Source: Strigamia acuminata (Eukaryota > Arthropoda > Chilopoda > Geophilomorpha > Linotaeniidae). Taken from it: 64,000 nucleotides of DNA. Numbering within the stretch: position 1 is the stretch's first letter; every line of letters starts with the position of its first letter. The DNA lies in the NCBI GenBank assembly GCA_949358305.1, contig OX442317.1, forward strand, positions 7,816,186 to 7,880,185, read 5' to 3'. Of this stretch, positions 45,751-57,633 are shown in pieces. The position numbers were made by a program, and so were the translations under genes. The notes beneath the pieces are model-generated. The model had not been told where the DNA came from and did not search any database. It saw nothing but the letters and a program-made list of their open reading frames with translations.

Positions 45751-46335
45751 TTTTCTATTTCGGGGGCCCCTGACCACCGCTTGGGGCCCTTTTGGGGCCC
45801 TCATTGGGGTCCAATTTGAAAAAAATTCCTAATTTATTTTTAAAAAATTCGAATTCGGGGCCCTTGGCCTTCGGATGGGCCCTTCTGGGACCCAATTTGA
45901 GTAAGGTAATGTAATGTTTTAAACTTTTTTTTAATTTTTTATAATTTTGGGGCCCCTGCCTCTTTGGGGCCCAATTTGAAAAAATATTCCGAATCATTTA
46001 AAAAATAATTTAACTTTTTTTTCTAATTTTTGTAATTCGGGGGCCCCTGACCTTTTTGGGGCCCTCGTTGAGGTCCAATTTGAAAAAAATTCCTAATCTA
46101 TTTTTAAAAAAATTTCGAATTCGGGGCCCTTGGCCTTCGCATGGGCCCTTCTGGGACCCAATTTGAGTTGTAATGTTTTAAACTTTTTTTTAATTTTTAT
46201 AATTTTGGGGCCCCTGCCTCTTTGAGGCCCAATTTGAAAAAATATTCCAAATCATTTAAAAAAAATAATTTAACTTTTATTTCTGATTTTTGTAATTCGG
46301 GGGCCCCTGTCCGCCGCACGGGGCCCTTCTCCTGC
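45655..46335. repeat. GGGGCCC-rich tandem duplication, period about 260-277 bp
   Basis: The motif CGGGGGCCCCTG starts at 45761, 46038 and 46297, and the intervening text is repeated nearly verbatim (ccttggccttcg, gggcccttctgggacccaat, ccctgcctctttg). Within each unit GGGCCC palindromes recur every 20-60 bp between AT-rich tracts. Confidence 0.9.
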
Positions 46336-49290
46336 GAACACTGTCTGAATCCTCTCTCGTAACAAATCGGATAGAAATAAACAGCAATAAAGCGTGATGA
46401 GATTTTATTATGTATTATTAATATAAACGTGTGAGCAGACAGGCGAGATAAGATTGAAATTATTTCGTGGGTTGGACCAAACTCAAGTCGTTTCGGCGTC
46501 AAAACCATTGTGTTGACATTGGGGTTTTGTGAAAGAAACAACACTCAGTGAGTAAACAAGACAACTCGGGGCCTTTTGTCTGCGAATTGACAAAGCTCAA
46601 CTGTACAAAAAAAAAATAATCAATTTTGTATTGTAAATTGTAAAGAGACAATACGTATTGAAATCCGACGCCATTTGCGCGAGTTGGGCGATTAAAGTAA
46701 ACAAAAATTAAATTGCACACCTGTAACTGAACCTCGCTTCATTCACTATACATGTACTACATCCAATTGATCACGTTTCCCACCAAAAAACAAATTTATT
46801 ACAAAAAAATAATAATTTATTTAAATGCCCCATAATTTCTGTGGCATTCCATTATACGACGCACCGGTCGAGAGTTGTGTGTTCGAAGCAATAAAATAAA
46901 GCAAATTCAAAGCAAGGATTATTTTATCAATTCCAAACCACTGGCATTGAATAAATAAACAAATGGCGAGGCATTTAAATTTAATCCTTAAATTCAGTTG
47001 CATGACACATCCGAAATGCAGCTGCATTTCGCTCGTTACTCCACACGAACTATAAATTGGAAATGTGCTTTTGATTTTCCATTTCTCTCTCTCTCTACAT
47101 ATATATATTTATATGGAATAAAACAATTGAAATTTTTCTATTCCCACTACTTTAAAACCCACTTCAATTAATCTTTTTCCAATTTCCTGATTGGCTAATG
47201 TTCACTTTCATCTTATTTCCAATTGAAAACATTCACGAGCCAAAAATAAAAGTAAATTAAAAAAAAAAAAATTTTAATTCCTCAATATCAAAAAACTGAA
47301 ATATTCAGGATTTATTTGCAATAAATTAAATATGCACACACCCTAAACATTGAATAAAATCCACTCTTCCTTTTATGACAAATTTATTTCCACGAATTTC
47401 AGTCAAGTGCAACGATAATAAACAAGATTGTGGTCGAGTTAGTGACTTCATTTAAGTTCAAGTCGACAGATGGATGCTTATTGCTTACTCCCAACTGCCC
47501 TTGAGTCGTGGACATGACTGCGACATTGTGTTTGATTGAAGTAATGAAAACAGCATCATTTATAATCACTTAATAAAGCCTCATTTCCTCTCCATTTTAT
47601 TTGGAACATAAAATTACGCATTTAATTGAAACAAAGTTCTATATACTTCGTTTCGAGGGTCCTTGGCGATTAATTACATTTTTTTTTGTTAAAAAAAAAA
47701 AATTTAAATTTTACTCTAAAATAATTAAGTTGTGTAATATTCACACAAAATTTGCCTCGTTGTGTCCCATTCAGCATTTTTATTTTTATTTTCTGACGTC
47801 ATTTCTTATTTAATAAATTCTAATTTAATTCTAATGTATTAATTTCATGTATTATTCCAATTATTATTCATATCTTTTAATTTCTTTTGTTTAAAAAGAA
47901 AATAAATTGTATAACATCAACAAATAAATAAAAAATTCAGAACTTTACAAAAAATTCCGCCAGGGGGAACCCCCTAATATGGGCTTCCGGTCCAATTTTT
48001 TAAATAATCAGACTAGTTATTTAAACTTGTTATTTCAGACAAAAAGGGTGAGAGTATAACATCATTTATTTGTTATTCATACAATTAGTATTTTACGTCA
48101 TATCTTCGTAAAATTTGCAACTTTATTCGAAGCCGGAGCAAACATTCAAAAATGTTTAACATTGAACTTCCGACGGAATTAAGTTAAGCCGTCAATGTCA
48201 TCCACGTGTCTCGTTAAAACTGATCGATCGTTAATAATATAATGATACGGCAAACAGAGTTCCCTTTCCCCAATCTACATCAATTTCTCACAAAGAACCA
48301 CACAATTCGCAAACAAACGTCATTAAACTTTCCAAACCCTTCTTTTAGCGCTCTAAATCCATTTCAAAACCCTTATTTTCCGGCTTCGGATGAGTTAAAT
48401 CTCCATTGAGAAACTTTCTTTTATCAGCTAGGTTACCCCACAAAGCAATGGGACCCCAGAGAGGAACATAGTACTCGAGATACTTAGAAAAAGTCGTACG
48501 AAGAGCGGAAAGAAGCGAAGCTCAAACATGACGAATGTGCATTATGCTGCGAGTTTCCTGATGGCAGGAAAACGTTTTGTATGTTACTCCGCAGACCAAT
48601 CAAATTGCCATCGAAAGGACAATGACCAACAACCTTTCCTAGATTAGATAGAAGAAATTGCTCCCACAGATACCGCACTTCGTGGAGAAAAGAAAAGAGG
48701 GGATCCAGCGTATCGAGTTTAACTCGACAATGTGGAATAAAACTACTCTTATCTATCCTGAGTATCTTCTTTTAGTTCCGATTCTATCTGCGCTTGGTCT
48801 TTACCAATATTTTGTTAATGGACTTGCGTATACTGCACCCGAACTTCATTTCTTTTAACTCGGTTATATCATGAACCAAGGATAACATGGACATGTTACC
48901 GTGTGTTATTTCCTATTGATTCATTGTTCTGTGCGCTGATTGGACAATTGACTAGACGTCACCAAAGAGTTGGTCGACTAGACGACCAGAAGTAAAACCG
49001 TCGACTAAACGTTTGCCGACTAAACGTTTTGCCGACTAAATGATCGTTTAGTCGCTGGCGTCGACTAGACGACAGTCGACTAAACGATTGGACCCGGATT
49101 GGATGACAGCAATCACGTGTCATGCATTGCTCGCCAACTAAGCATGTTTGTTACCTGTTGTCATCCCAGAATACCGTGCAGTTATGTATTATGTGGCGCC
49201 ATCAGTGGCAAAACGCACTGAACATGTGGATACATGTCCATGTTCATGCAGCTTCTATATTTTCCCTTTAGTAACAGTTGGCTAGGTGTG
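46336..49290. other. Upstream flank, part 2
   Basis: No gene supported. A minus open frame at 48484-48678 looks coding-like in part (KVVGHCPFDGNLIGLRSN) but has no recognised family. The GTCGACTA cluster at 48949-49086 is the only structured element. Confidence 0.5.
48949..49086. repeat. Cluster of GTCGACTA(G/A)ACG words
   Basis: About eight copies of (G)CGACTAAACG or CGACTAGACG within 140 bp, at irregular spacing and in both orientations (cgtttagtcg, cgtctagtcg). Not a regular tandem. Confidence 0.85.
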
Positions 49291-49294
49291 TATA

Positions 49295-49677
49295 CAGGAT
49301 GTATCAGCATTCATGTTACACAGAAATAGGAGGTAAAAAGGGGAATCAGGAGATCATGTTTCCACTAATAAAAAAATCCAAAAAAATTATCCCACTTAGT
49401 CACAGCCCCAAAAACAATGGAAGATTTCAAATATCGCGCGTCACGCATATCGCCCACGTTTGCCAGGTTAAAGCGCAATTCTCCAATAAAAACACACTCG
49501 GTAGCCAACAGCAGAAGTCTATTACAAGAGATGTTCTACATGTCCACCATGTGCATCAATGCACAGCTGGTAGCAGCGGAATAAATTTTTTTGGAATTTT
49601 TGATTAGTGGAAACGTGATCTCCTAATCCCCCTCTATACTCTCTATTTCTGTGTAACATGAATTCTGATACACCCTG
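49295..49677. mobile_element. Internally deleted mariner-like element with long inverted repeats
   Basis: 383 bp. The left end CAGGATGTATCAGCATTCAT and about 90 following bases are matched inverted at the right end (CAGGGTGTATCAGAATTCAT reversed). On the minus strand, inside the right half, a frame ending at 49522 reads RCYQLCIDAHGGHVEHLL-stop, the C-terminal signature I associate with mariner-type DDE transposases. The rest of the transposase is gone. Confidence 0.8.
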
Positions 49678-49765
49678 TTTGTATATACGGGCAATGCCCA
49701 TTAACAACCCAAAACTAACGTAAACTATAGAAATACCAAAAAGAAATTTATTATTATTATTATTA

Positions 49766-49948
49766 CAGTCGAAACTCTTTATAACGAATCGCAAGGAACC
49801 GCAAATATCGATTTGTTATAACGAGAATTCGTTATATCGAAATTTTTTAACATGGTATTCTATTGCCAGCCAACCAAACCTGCCATTTTTAGTATTCGTT
49901 GTATCGATAATTCGTTATATCGCGATTCGTTATAAAGAGTTTTAACTG
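49766..49948. mobile_element. Pogo/Tigger-like MITE with TA duplication
   Basis: 183 bp. Left CAGTCGAAACTCTTTATAAC and right reversed CAGTTAAAACTCTTTATAAC, each flanked by TA. The CAGT...ATAACGA ends are typical of pogo/Tigger-derived MITEs. Interior repeats TTCGTTATA in both orientations. Confidence 0.88.
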
Positions 49949-49950
49949 TA

Positions 49951-50145
49951 CATCCATTTTTGTTTTTACACGACTTTGATTTAACACGGAAAAGTAAATT
50001 CAATTCCCTTTTTTACCCGATTTCTTTTGATTTTGGGAATTCCCATTGTTTATTGTTTAAAAAATATTTAGGAAATTTGTCTTGTATGTCTTTTTTACAT
50101 TCTTTTTTCTGGAACATATCTACAGCATAAAAACAGAATTGTGTG
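49951..50145. mobile_element. TA-flanked MITE, CCAATTCTGTTTTTACA family, copy 2
   Basis: Left CATCCATTTTTGTTTTTACA, right reversed CACACAATTCTGTTTTTATG then CTGTAGATATGTTCCAG, as in 26784-26999. It begins directly at the TA that ends the pogo-like MITE, so the two share one TA. Confidence 0.75.
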
Positions 50146-51600
50146 TATTTATTTCTTTTCCTGAAAACAGCACGTTCCGTAGTCTACCACCCAATTAGAC
50201 CAATTAAAATCGATCAATAATAACAACCCCCAAGAAATACAAAATTCAATTCGTCATTAGTCATTAACAAATTCAATCGACACCAATTATAAACAGGAAC
50301 TTTGGATGCATCTTCTGAAACGATTGTTTCTCTTCAAGTTTGTTGCTTTTAGCTCCCGCCACAATTGGGATATAAAATCATGGCTAGCACGTCATCACAC
50401 TTTTTTCAAGCTAGTGCAAGTTTTCATCCACCCAATTCCTATATCTGCCCATTGCGGTCTCACACATGCTCTTGCTATTTGCCACAATTTGCATTTTTAT
50501 TATCACTGCTCCAAAATTTCTCATTATTGCATAATTTGGGCATTTCCGGAAATGAAAAACTAGAGATATAGTCAATTTCTTTTTCCGTGACCAAAAAAGA
50601 AAAAAAAAAAAAAGAAAAAAAACTTCAGCTGCAATTTGACTATAAAGTGTGTAATGGACATATCCATTTTGATTTCAAGTGGTGAGAAGAGAAGAGCAAA
50701 ACAAAATTGGGGCATTTGGCTGAATAGCAGCCATTTTGCATGCAAAATACTACAATTCCATTTTGATTATAGACCCACAGAGAAGGTTAAAGCGAGTTTA
50801 GGGTTTTATCTTTGAACCTCCCATCGATTGAGCAGATCCAAGTCAATTACGATAAATCGGAGAACCCTTGAACTCCCTCAAAAAAGAAGAAGAAGAAGAA
50901 GAAAAAAAAATTACAAAGAAAGAAATTGCACCAATGGTTTGTGACTCGAAAATGGTCTCAAGTGCCACCGCCAACCCCCAGATGAACCCATCTCATTCAC
51001 ATATCATTCGCAACCATCCTCCAAAGGAAAACGAACAAGGCAACGAAGAAAAAGAAACGGAATTTATTCTTAAACACCCACACTTTGAAAAATGAATAAA
51101 AATGATTTATTTCTTTTTTCTTTCCAATGTCTTATGGTTTCACGTTATAGAGAAACAGAGGGAGAATGTGGGAGAATTGGTTATGTCTGCCTCAATTTTT
51201 AATCAAAAGGAAGCAGCCAATAAAAGAAAAAGTCGACGATTTTCAAGTCTGGAGAAAAAAAGGTTAAGAAAAGACAGGCAACGTTTTGTCATACTTTTTA
51301 TATGGCACCCGTGAGAATCGAGTCAAGTACAAGGCACTTGTTTTGGCACGTGCTCACGGTTCCAGGACAATTTTTTTTCTCATACGTACACACTTGCCCC
51401 CACTTTTCTTTTGATATATAATGGAAGTAAAAAGCTTAAAAAGTCTCGTGGAATTCAATTTTAACACTAAAACAAACAAGCAGAGTGGAAAATGTGGATA
51501 AAAAGATATAGTCTGTAATTAGACCATCAGTGTCAAGCAGCAAGTATTAGGTTCAATTAAAATGTTTGTCGAATGTTTGACGGTCATTAGCTAGGTGTTT
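50146..51600. other. Upstream flank, part 3
   Basis: No gene or element recognised. A/T-rich with GAA and poly-A runs (50595-50625, 50881-50930). Confidence 0.5.
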
Positions 51601-51626
51601 GAACGATATTCTAAGAGAGCCTACGG

Positions 51627-52053
51627 TAACAAAGAGACCGCAGAAGTGTGTAATCCACAATTGTTAAAAAAAAAAATTTTAATAAAGTATTCACATCACC
51701 TAAACAATGTTTTTTTCTTATATTTAAATGCATCTCTCTCACACATTGTTACAAACAGTTACAACACACAGAATTCTACTTTTTTATTTTTTGAGTAAAA
51801 AGGCCAATTTTATCATTACGCTTGGAGAATAGGCTGCTGGACATGTGACATGTGACATCATGAATAGTGAATTATGAATTATGAATTATGAGTAGTTAAG
51901 ATGTCACATTTCACATGTCCAGCAGCTTATTCGCCAAATGTAATGATTAAATTAAAATATAAGAAAATTATAAATTATATGAGGTCTTGTGAATACTTTA
52001 TTTTAAATAATTTTAACAATTGTGGATTACACACTCCTGCGGTCTCCTTGTAA
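51627..52053. mobile_element. Long imperfect inverted repeat (foldback/hairpin)
   Basis: Left-arm blocks 51634-51669 (agaccgcagaagtgtgtaat), 51674-51700 and 51813-51858 (ggctgctggacatgtgacat) are matched inverted, in order, at 52011-52047, 51985-52010 and 51898-51946. The loop is about 40 bp with GAATTATGAATTATGA. The left arm carries about 85 extra bases (51730-51812). No coding potential. Confidence 0.85.
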
Positions 52054-52118
52054 GCAGCAAGCAGTGTACCGTATGCATATTGGCAGAACATACCCGATTT
52101 CGGCAACAACGGTGGCCA

Positions 52119-52789
52119 TAGGGTTTCTCAAAAATGGCACATTTTGAAAAACCGGTATTCCGGTATTCAATATTCAAAAAACCAGTAAACCGGTATTTTT
52201 CGGTAATGAAATAAAATGAAATAGCTACAATGTTTAATATTTTTATTTTTATTTTCCTTTTTTAAAAAATAAAATTTAAAGAATATTTTTTTTCTGAGGA
52301 TTTTTTCACATTTTGGATACGATTTTTAAAACATTTCACGTTCAGATTTAAGAAAAAATATTTGCTGGTTAATGTGTCTGCTTAAACCAGTTAATGAGGC
52401 AGAATTCAGGGTCAAGTTAATAACACAATTCTTCAATTTGGTTTGTCATTTTGACGCCATTTGTAAATATGGTAATAACAACAATAATAATAAATAATAA
52501 GGGGAACCTCAGTGAATCAAACCACTCAAGCACTTGCCTCGAACATTCCTAAAAATATTACAAATTCTATTGGACCAAATTTTTACTAAAAAAAATATTT
52601 AAAAAAACAATAATAATAATTAATTGAAATTAAAAATAGTTAAAAAATGACCATTTTCATCCTTAAAAAGAAATATTTCGGCAGTGTTTACCACATTTTT
52701 CTCCCAATAAAAACCGGTACCGAATACCGAACTAAAGACGGTATTCGGTATTCGGTATTTCTTTGAAAATTACCGGTAGAGAAACCCTA
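52119..52789. mobile_element. Non-autonomous hAT element with perfect 8-bp target duplication
   Basis: 671 bp. Ends TAGGGTTTCTC and, reversed, TAGGGTTTCTC, flanked by GGTGGCCA at 52111-52118 and 52790-52797. Subterminal CCGGTATTCGGTATTC words recur near both ends. No transposase. Confidence 0.93.
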
Positions 52790-52799
52790 GGTGGCCAGG

Positions 52800-55700
52800 A
52801 GTGACTAATGACTCAATAACTTGAAAATCACCATCCAACCTGACCTAACCTAACTTAATTGAGTCACACAAAGCAAAACACAGCAAAACAAATCAAAATA
52901 GCAAGATTGTTTTCCTGCAATAAATTCAAAATTGCAAAGCAGAAATTTGATTTTGAAGTTATTGAATCCTTACCCCGCTTTTGGGGGTTTGAAGTCGCGC
53001 AAGTCGTTTTTATCGTATTTATAATGAGAAACTGGTTATATTTACTGATTTATCGATTTTTTGGTCTCGCGAAATAAAACATGCCTTTTTGGATCAAGAA
53101 CAAGTTTATTTATTTATTTATTTTTTTTTTTTTTTGGGGGGAGGGGGGTGTCTTCAAATACAAAATCAAGTAAACAAAGGATTATTTTGGACAATTTATG
53201 ACAAACTTTTACACTTCCGGCTTCGCATCATTCAATATCGTCCAAAACTCCTGCTGAATGTTGGCTTCCGTACTGGCCAATGCGTTGTTCCACTCGATCC
53301 CTCACAACCCCGCTCTATCTTAAACGCCAGTTTTTACCGAGGGCATGCCCTAAAATGCGAGTTTGCCCAGATCTGGAGATCCGATTGACCGAATCTTTTT
53401 AATAAATGCCATAAAATTCAAATTCCTGCTGAAAAATTAGGACTCGTCTTATCCGGCACTTGCAGGTAATTCGAATTATCCGACTCCCTGGTCGGACTCA
53501 CGATTTTAAGGCATGCAAGCACTACCGAAGAACATACAAGGCTTGGGTGCCACACACGTTCAACTTATCAACAACATTCCAAATACTGGGACAGCTCACC
53601 GTGCTGGTCACCTGTTCCTAAGACAAGAACATCTGCCACCTGCGTTTTCTGTGGTTTTCCCAATTCTCGATGCAAATGTGTTGTGACAGCAACTCGATTT
53701 TGTTATTTGATTGATTAAAACTTATCTTGAAAACGTCCGATGTAACTGGATTTAAACTGAAGTAGGAGTTAGCAAAAAGACACGCTTGCTACATTTCAAA
53801 CACTGGTCTATTCTTGTATAGAACAATAAAACTCGAAATAATACATTCTAATCCGCAATACTAAGAATTCTCACATATTGGGATTGCAGGTGCAAATTCG
53901 AGAAACCATGCGACCCCAACAGACAAAACGATGTACTATCTTAGTGACCTTTGGAAACGTCAGTTTCCACAAAATGCACGGTTGCGTCCTTAAGAAAATC
54001 GTCACACAGAACGCTGCTTACATGGTCTAAAACTAAATCCCCATGCAAGTTTTCTATACATTTCTACAGGAAATGGTACACCCCTTCAACCAACCTTTTA
54101 GATTCTAATAGTTTTGTCTAAGAAGAAATGCTTAACCCCAGAGAAAGGATTTGTTTGCTTTTATCTTTCCTTTCCTTTAAGATTTTTTTCATTGACACAG
54201 TTCAATCCTTGGCCAAGCTTCAGCAATCAGCATGGCTCTTTACAAGAACAGAAGTGTTAACCACCAAGAGCACTGAAGTCAGCAATAAACAGCAGTAGTA
54301 AAAGAACAGGGCCATTTGATATTCAAGTACCAGCCGTATGTAGCTGCATCTTTGTTTAGTCTGAATGACCATAATTGTCTGTATCAGCGTTTCCCAAACT
54401 GTGAGACGCGAGCTAATTTTTTGGTGGGGCGCAACAATGTTCAATCACTATGTCGCCCAAAATTTTTGTTTCCAAAATTTTTTTTTTATTTTTTTTTCAA
54501 TTTTTGCCAATTCCAATTCCAACTTACTGCCTGTAGTTGGTTGCAATACACTGCAGGCTAGTCAAAGCTTCAAAATCTTCATAAAAATCTCTCAAAATCT
54601 ACTAAAACCACCCAAAATTCTCCAAAAACCTCCAAAAACCAACTAAAACTCCCAAAAATGAAGGTTTTGTATTGTAAGTCCTCAAAGTGATGAATTTTGC
54701 AGAATGGGGAAAATTAAATGCACCGATGATGAAGTGGGGCGCGGAAGATCGCTTTTCTTAAAAATGGATCGCAATGCTAAAAGGTTTGGGAACCCCTGGT
54801 CTACATTATCATTACTGTGACCAAATAAAAAAGTTAAAGTCAAAAGAGTGACAATTATATTTAATAACCAAATGTGAACAGTTTTTCCAAGAATATTTTA
54901 TCTATAAATTAAGCAAATATTTTGTAATGGTTTTTGTATGAAAAATAAAAAGAAATTCTGAAACACAAAATAAAATGACAAAATGACGAAATATTAAATA
55001 AGAACTAATGGAAAATCTAAAAAGTGAATAAGAAATGTAAATATTGCCAACATTTAGAGCATTCCTTATTGCAGAGAATTCCTATTCCTTACATGCAAAG
55101 TCTGATACATAATGTAGTATATTTTCCCAGTCAATACTATGCTTTCTAGTAGAAAGTTGCCTCTTTGTTTGTCTGATGTAGGACAATAAGTAAAGAACAC
55201 ATCAAAGAAAGTTGTAATTATTTCCTGCATTCATGCAAAAACCTTTCAGCAAAACTAATATCAGCCCACAACAGCAAAGCCATTTCAAATTAACCAAGCA
55301 AGCCAGTCTGCAAAGACATATAGACCAGCAGACGTGCCAAGCAAGCACATGACAATCATCAAATTGTCTGGCCAACGAAAATTAAAGTGGCTCTTACCAT
55401 AGTACTACAGTTCCTGACAAAAATTAAACCACAAAATATCCCATCAATTGAACAGAACATTCAGGAGATTGACTAGACTAACCTAACCTACATTTGCCAA
55501 ATTGTTTTGCATTAACTGATGGAAATTACTTGCAATTACTTCCAATTGGCAATGGAAGGTTATTTTACACAACAAATCATTCTATTAAGTGTATGTTTAA
55601 CTTGCAGTTAAACGTATTTTGTTGTTTAAATGTCGTGTGCATACCCACTGCGACTGAAAACAGGCTAAACTGGCCGCCATTTTTGAAGATAAATCGAAAC

Positions 55701-56260
55701 AATGTTTAAACAGCAGTTTAAATATGCCATTTAACCCTCAGATGGACAAGGTAAGACAAGGTATTCTTTAAAGGATTTCTAGGTCAATTTTCAGATCGCT
55801 ACGTTGTTCTATTGACGAGTTACACCAAGTTATGAGTCATTACCTAACATTGTCACGCAGGCAAGCCATCACGACTTTTTTAAAATGTCGGTTCTCAGTC
55901 AAAGCCAGACCGATTTGAATGTTTAAAACACGTTTTCTATGTAGAATTTTACGCTCATTCTACCGGTAACAATAACTTTTAGAAGAGAGTGCAGGCTTTT
56001 CTTCCATTTTCCCATAAAACAATCTCATTTTGAAAGTTCTACTATTTTTAACCACACGGTTAGAAATATTAGAAAATTTCAAAAACTGACCAGACTTTTG
56101 AATTCCTCAGGTGTAACCAAAAATAAAAACATTGCGATAATAAATTTTTCATTGAAATTAATAAATGCACTAATAAAAACTCCGGGCAAAACCGATTAGT
56201 AAAGCTACTAGTTTTATAAATGCGCTTACTGCACAATTATTTTATATAATCCGCACTTAC
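52800..56260. other. Upstream flank, part 4
   Basis: Apart from the hAT element at 54385-54798, no element is resolved. A block at about 53440-53520 (ggactcgtcttatccggcac) resembles the terminus of a pogo-like element without a visible partner. 53200-53400 is richer in G+C with a short plus frame of unknown meaning. Confidence 0.45.
54385..54798. mobile_element. Non-autonomous hAT element
   Basis: 414 bp. Left CAGCGTTTCCCAAACTGTG, right reversed CAGGGGTTCCCAAACC. Flanking 8-mers GTCTGTAT (54377-54384) and GTCTACAT (54799-54806) match at six of eight positions, consistent with a decayed duplication. Confidence 0.85.
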
Positions 56261-56388
56261 GATCCCAATGCACCTGTCCACTGTGTCCAGCAACTGGTAA
56301 ACCCGCATTTCTATTCCCGGTCCTCGCTAATTTCACCTCCATTAATGATTGATGGATGTCAATCGCATTACGTCGGAAAGCAAACAAC
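56261..56388 (-). CDS. Exon-like segment in the upstream flank, unknown product
   Basis: An open frame reads RRNAIDIHQSLMEVKLARTG then NRNAGLPVAGHSGQVHWD and stops at a strong donor, GTAAGTGCGG, at 56260. It could be an internal exon (weak acceptor aaatag at 56389) or a first coding exon using the ATG at 56340-56342, which gives 27 residues plus one base. It stands out from AT-rich, stop-dense surroundings by its G+C and codon content. I do not recognise the family and found no convincing next exon downstream. Confidence 0.4.
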
Positions 56389-57342
56389 CTATTTATTTCA
56401 TAATTAGATAACTAATATTCCACAAAAACATATTTCACATAAAAATACATCATCGATTTTCTCATCATCATCAGCCCTTAAATCTTCTCACGAGATCTAA
56501 TCTTTTATGAACCCAATCAAACATAAAAAATCTTAAAAACACAACAAAAAAACCGAAAAATATTAATACCAAAGAAATATTAATTAAATTTTAGATCTAG
56601 AGATTAAAAACTTCAAAAAAAATAAAAAATAAATAAAAAATAAATAAAAAATAAAAGATTCACAGCAACAATTAAAGTAATGAAAAACGCAAGAAATAAT
56701 GCTCTTAAAAGTAATAAAGAAATGCAATGTAATTTGTGCTGAGAATTGCAAAGCTTAAATATCATGTAAACCCATTCGAAGGATGTTTGTGCTTGTCTCA
56801 AGTCGGTTAACATACGTTTTCTAGTGCACACAACTAAACTATTCTAAATTCATACCCAGCAAAACGGAATGAACTAGCCAAAGAAACTGGATTCTATTTC
56901 ATGGAGCCCAAGTCCCAACCGTGTAATCAAGTTGCGGCGCAACTTCCACTTCCTCTTTATTAACTAACCAATGCATAGCTAACTGTAACTCGTCTTTAAT
57001 CCCACAAGCAAAACCACATTCTAGATTACACATTATATTTATTGCTGGAAAATGAAAATCAAACAAAAGCGAGCAGATTTTTCCACTTAAATTATTCTAT
57101 GGTTTTTATACTGCTAACAGCAAAGCCCAAGAGGCTGCAGATCCGTCGACGGTGTATGTGGCAAATTGAGTTGTAAAAATAATGTAATCAACCAATAAAA
57201 CAAAAAAATATAGAAATAAAAAGTAGTAACTGTCATCGCACAATTGTACATCAAATTTTTTTTCTAGGAAAAAACTTGTTGTCCACTTTTTTTGCAACAA
57301 TAAACAAACAGATTGATTTGTCATGAACCGGCTTTTTAGAAC

Positions 57343-57625
57343 TTAATGTATTTTCAATTTCTTATCTTTAACTAAACTCCTGACAAAATGATTTTTTATA
57401 TCAATATGCTTTGTTCTCCTATTTTCAAAAGATGATTCGGAGAAATCTATTGCTGACGTATTGTCACAAAAGATTGTATTATCAAAAATGGTGTTCTCAA
57501 TTGGTAATACCTCCGATAAAACTCGTTTCAGCCATAAGAAATCTTTTACAGACTCCGCTAACGCTATTCTGCTTCCATACAAGAGAGAGAAACACATTTT
57601 TGTTTAAATGTTTAACGGCTGATCC
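57343..57625 (-). pseudogene. Ty1/copia retrotransposon fragment, RNase H end, frameshifted
   Basis: The minus frame ALAESVKDFLWLKRVL ... CDNTSAIDFSES ... RTKHIDIKNHFVRSL is the characteristic end of copia-type polyproteins (DNTSAI and the RTKHIDIKxHF motif of RNase H). The upstream part of the motif is in another frame, showing a small deletion near 57566, and a stop follows shortly after LKIH. No LTRs or other pol domains are visible; a MITE abuts its 5' side. Confidence 0.85.
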
Positions 57626-57633
57626 TCATAATA

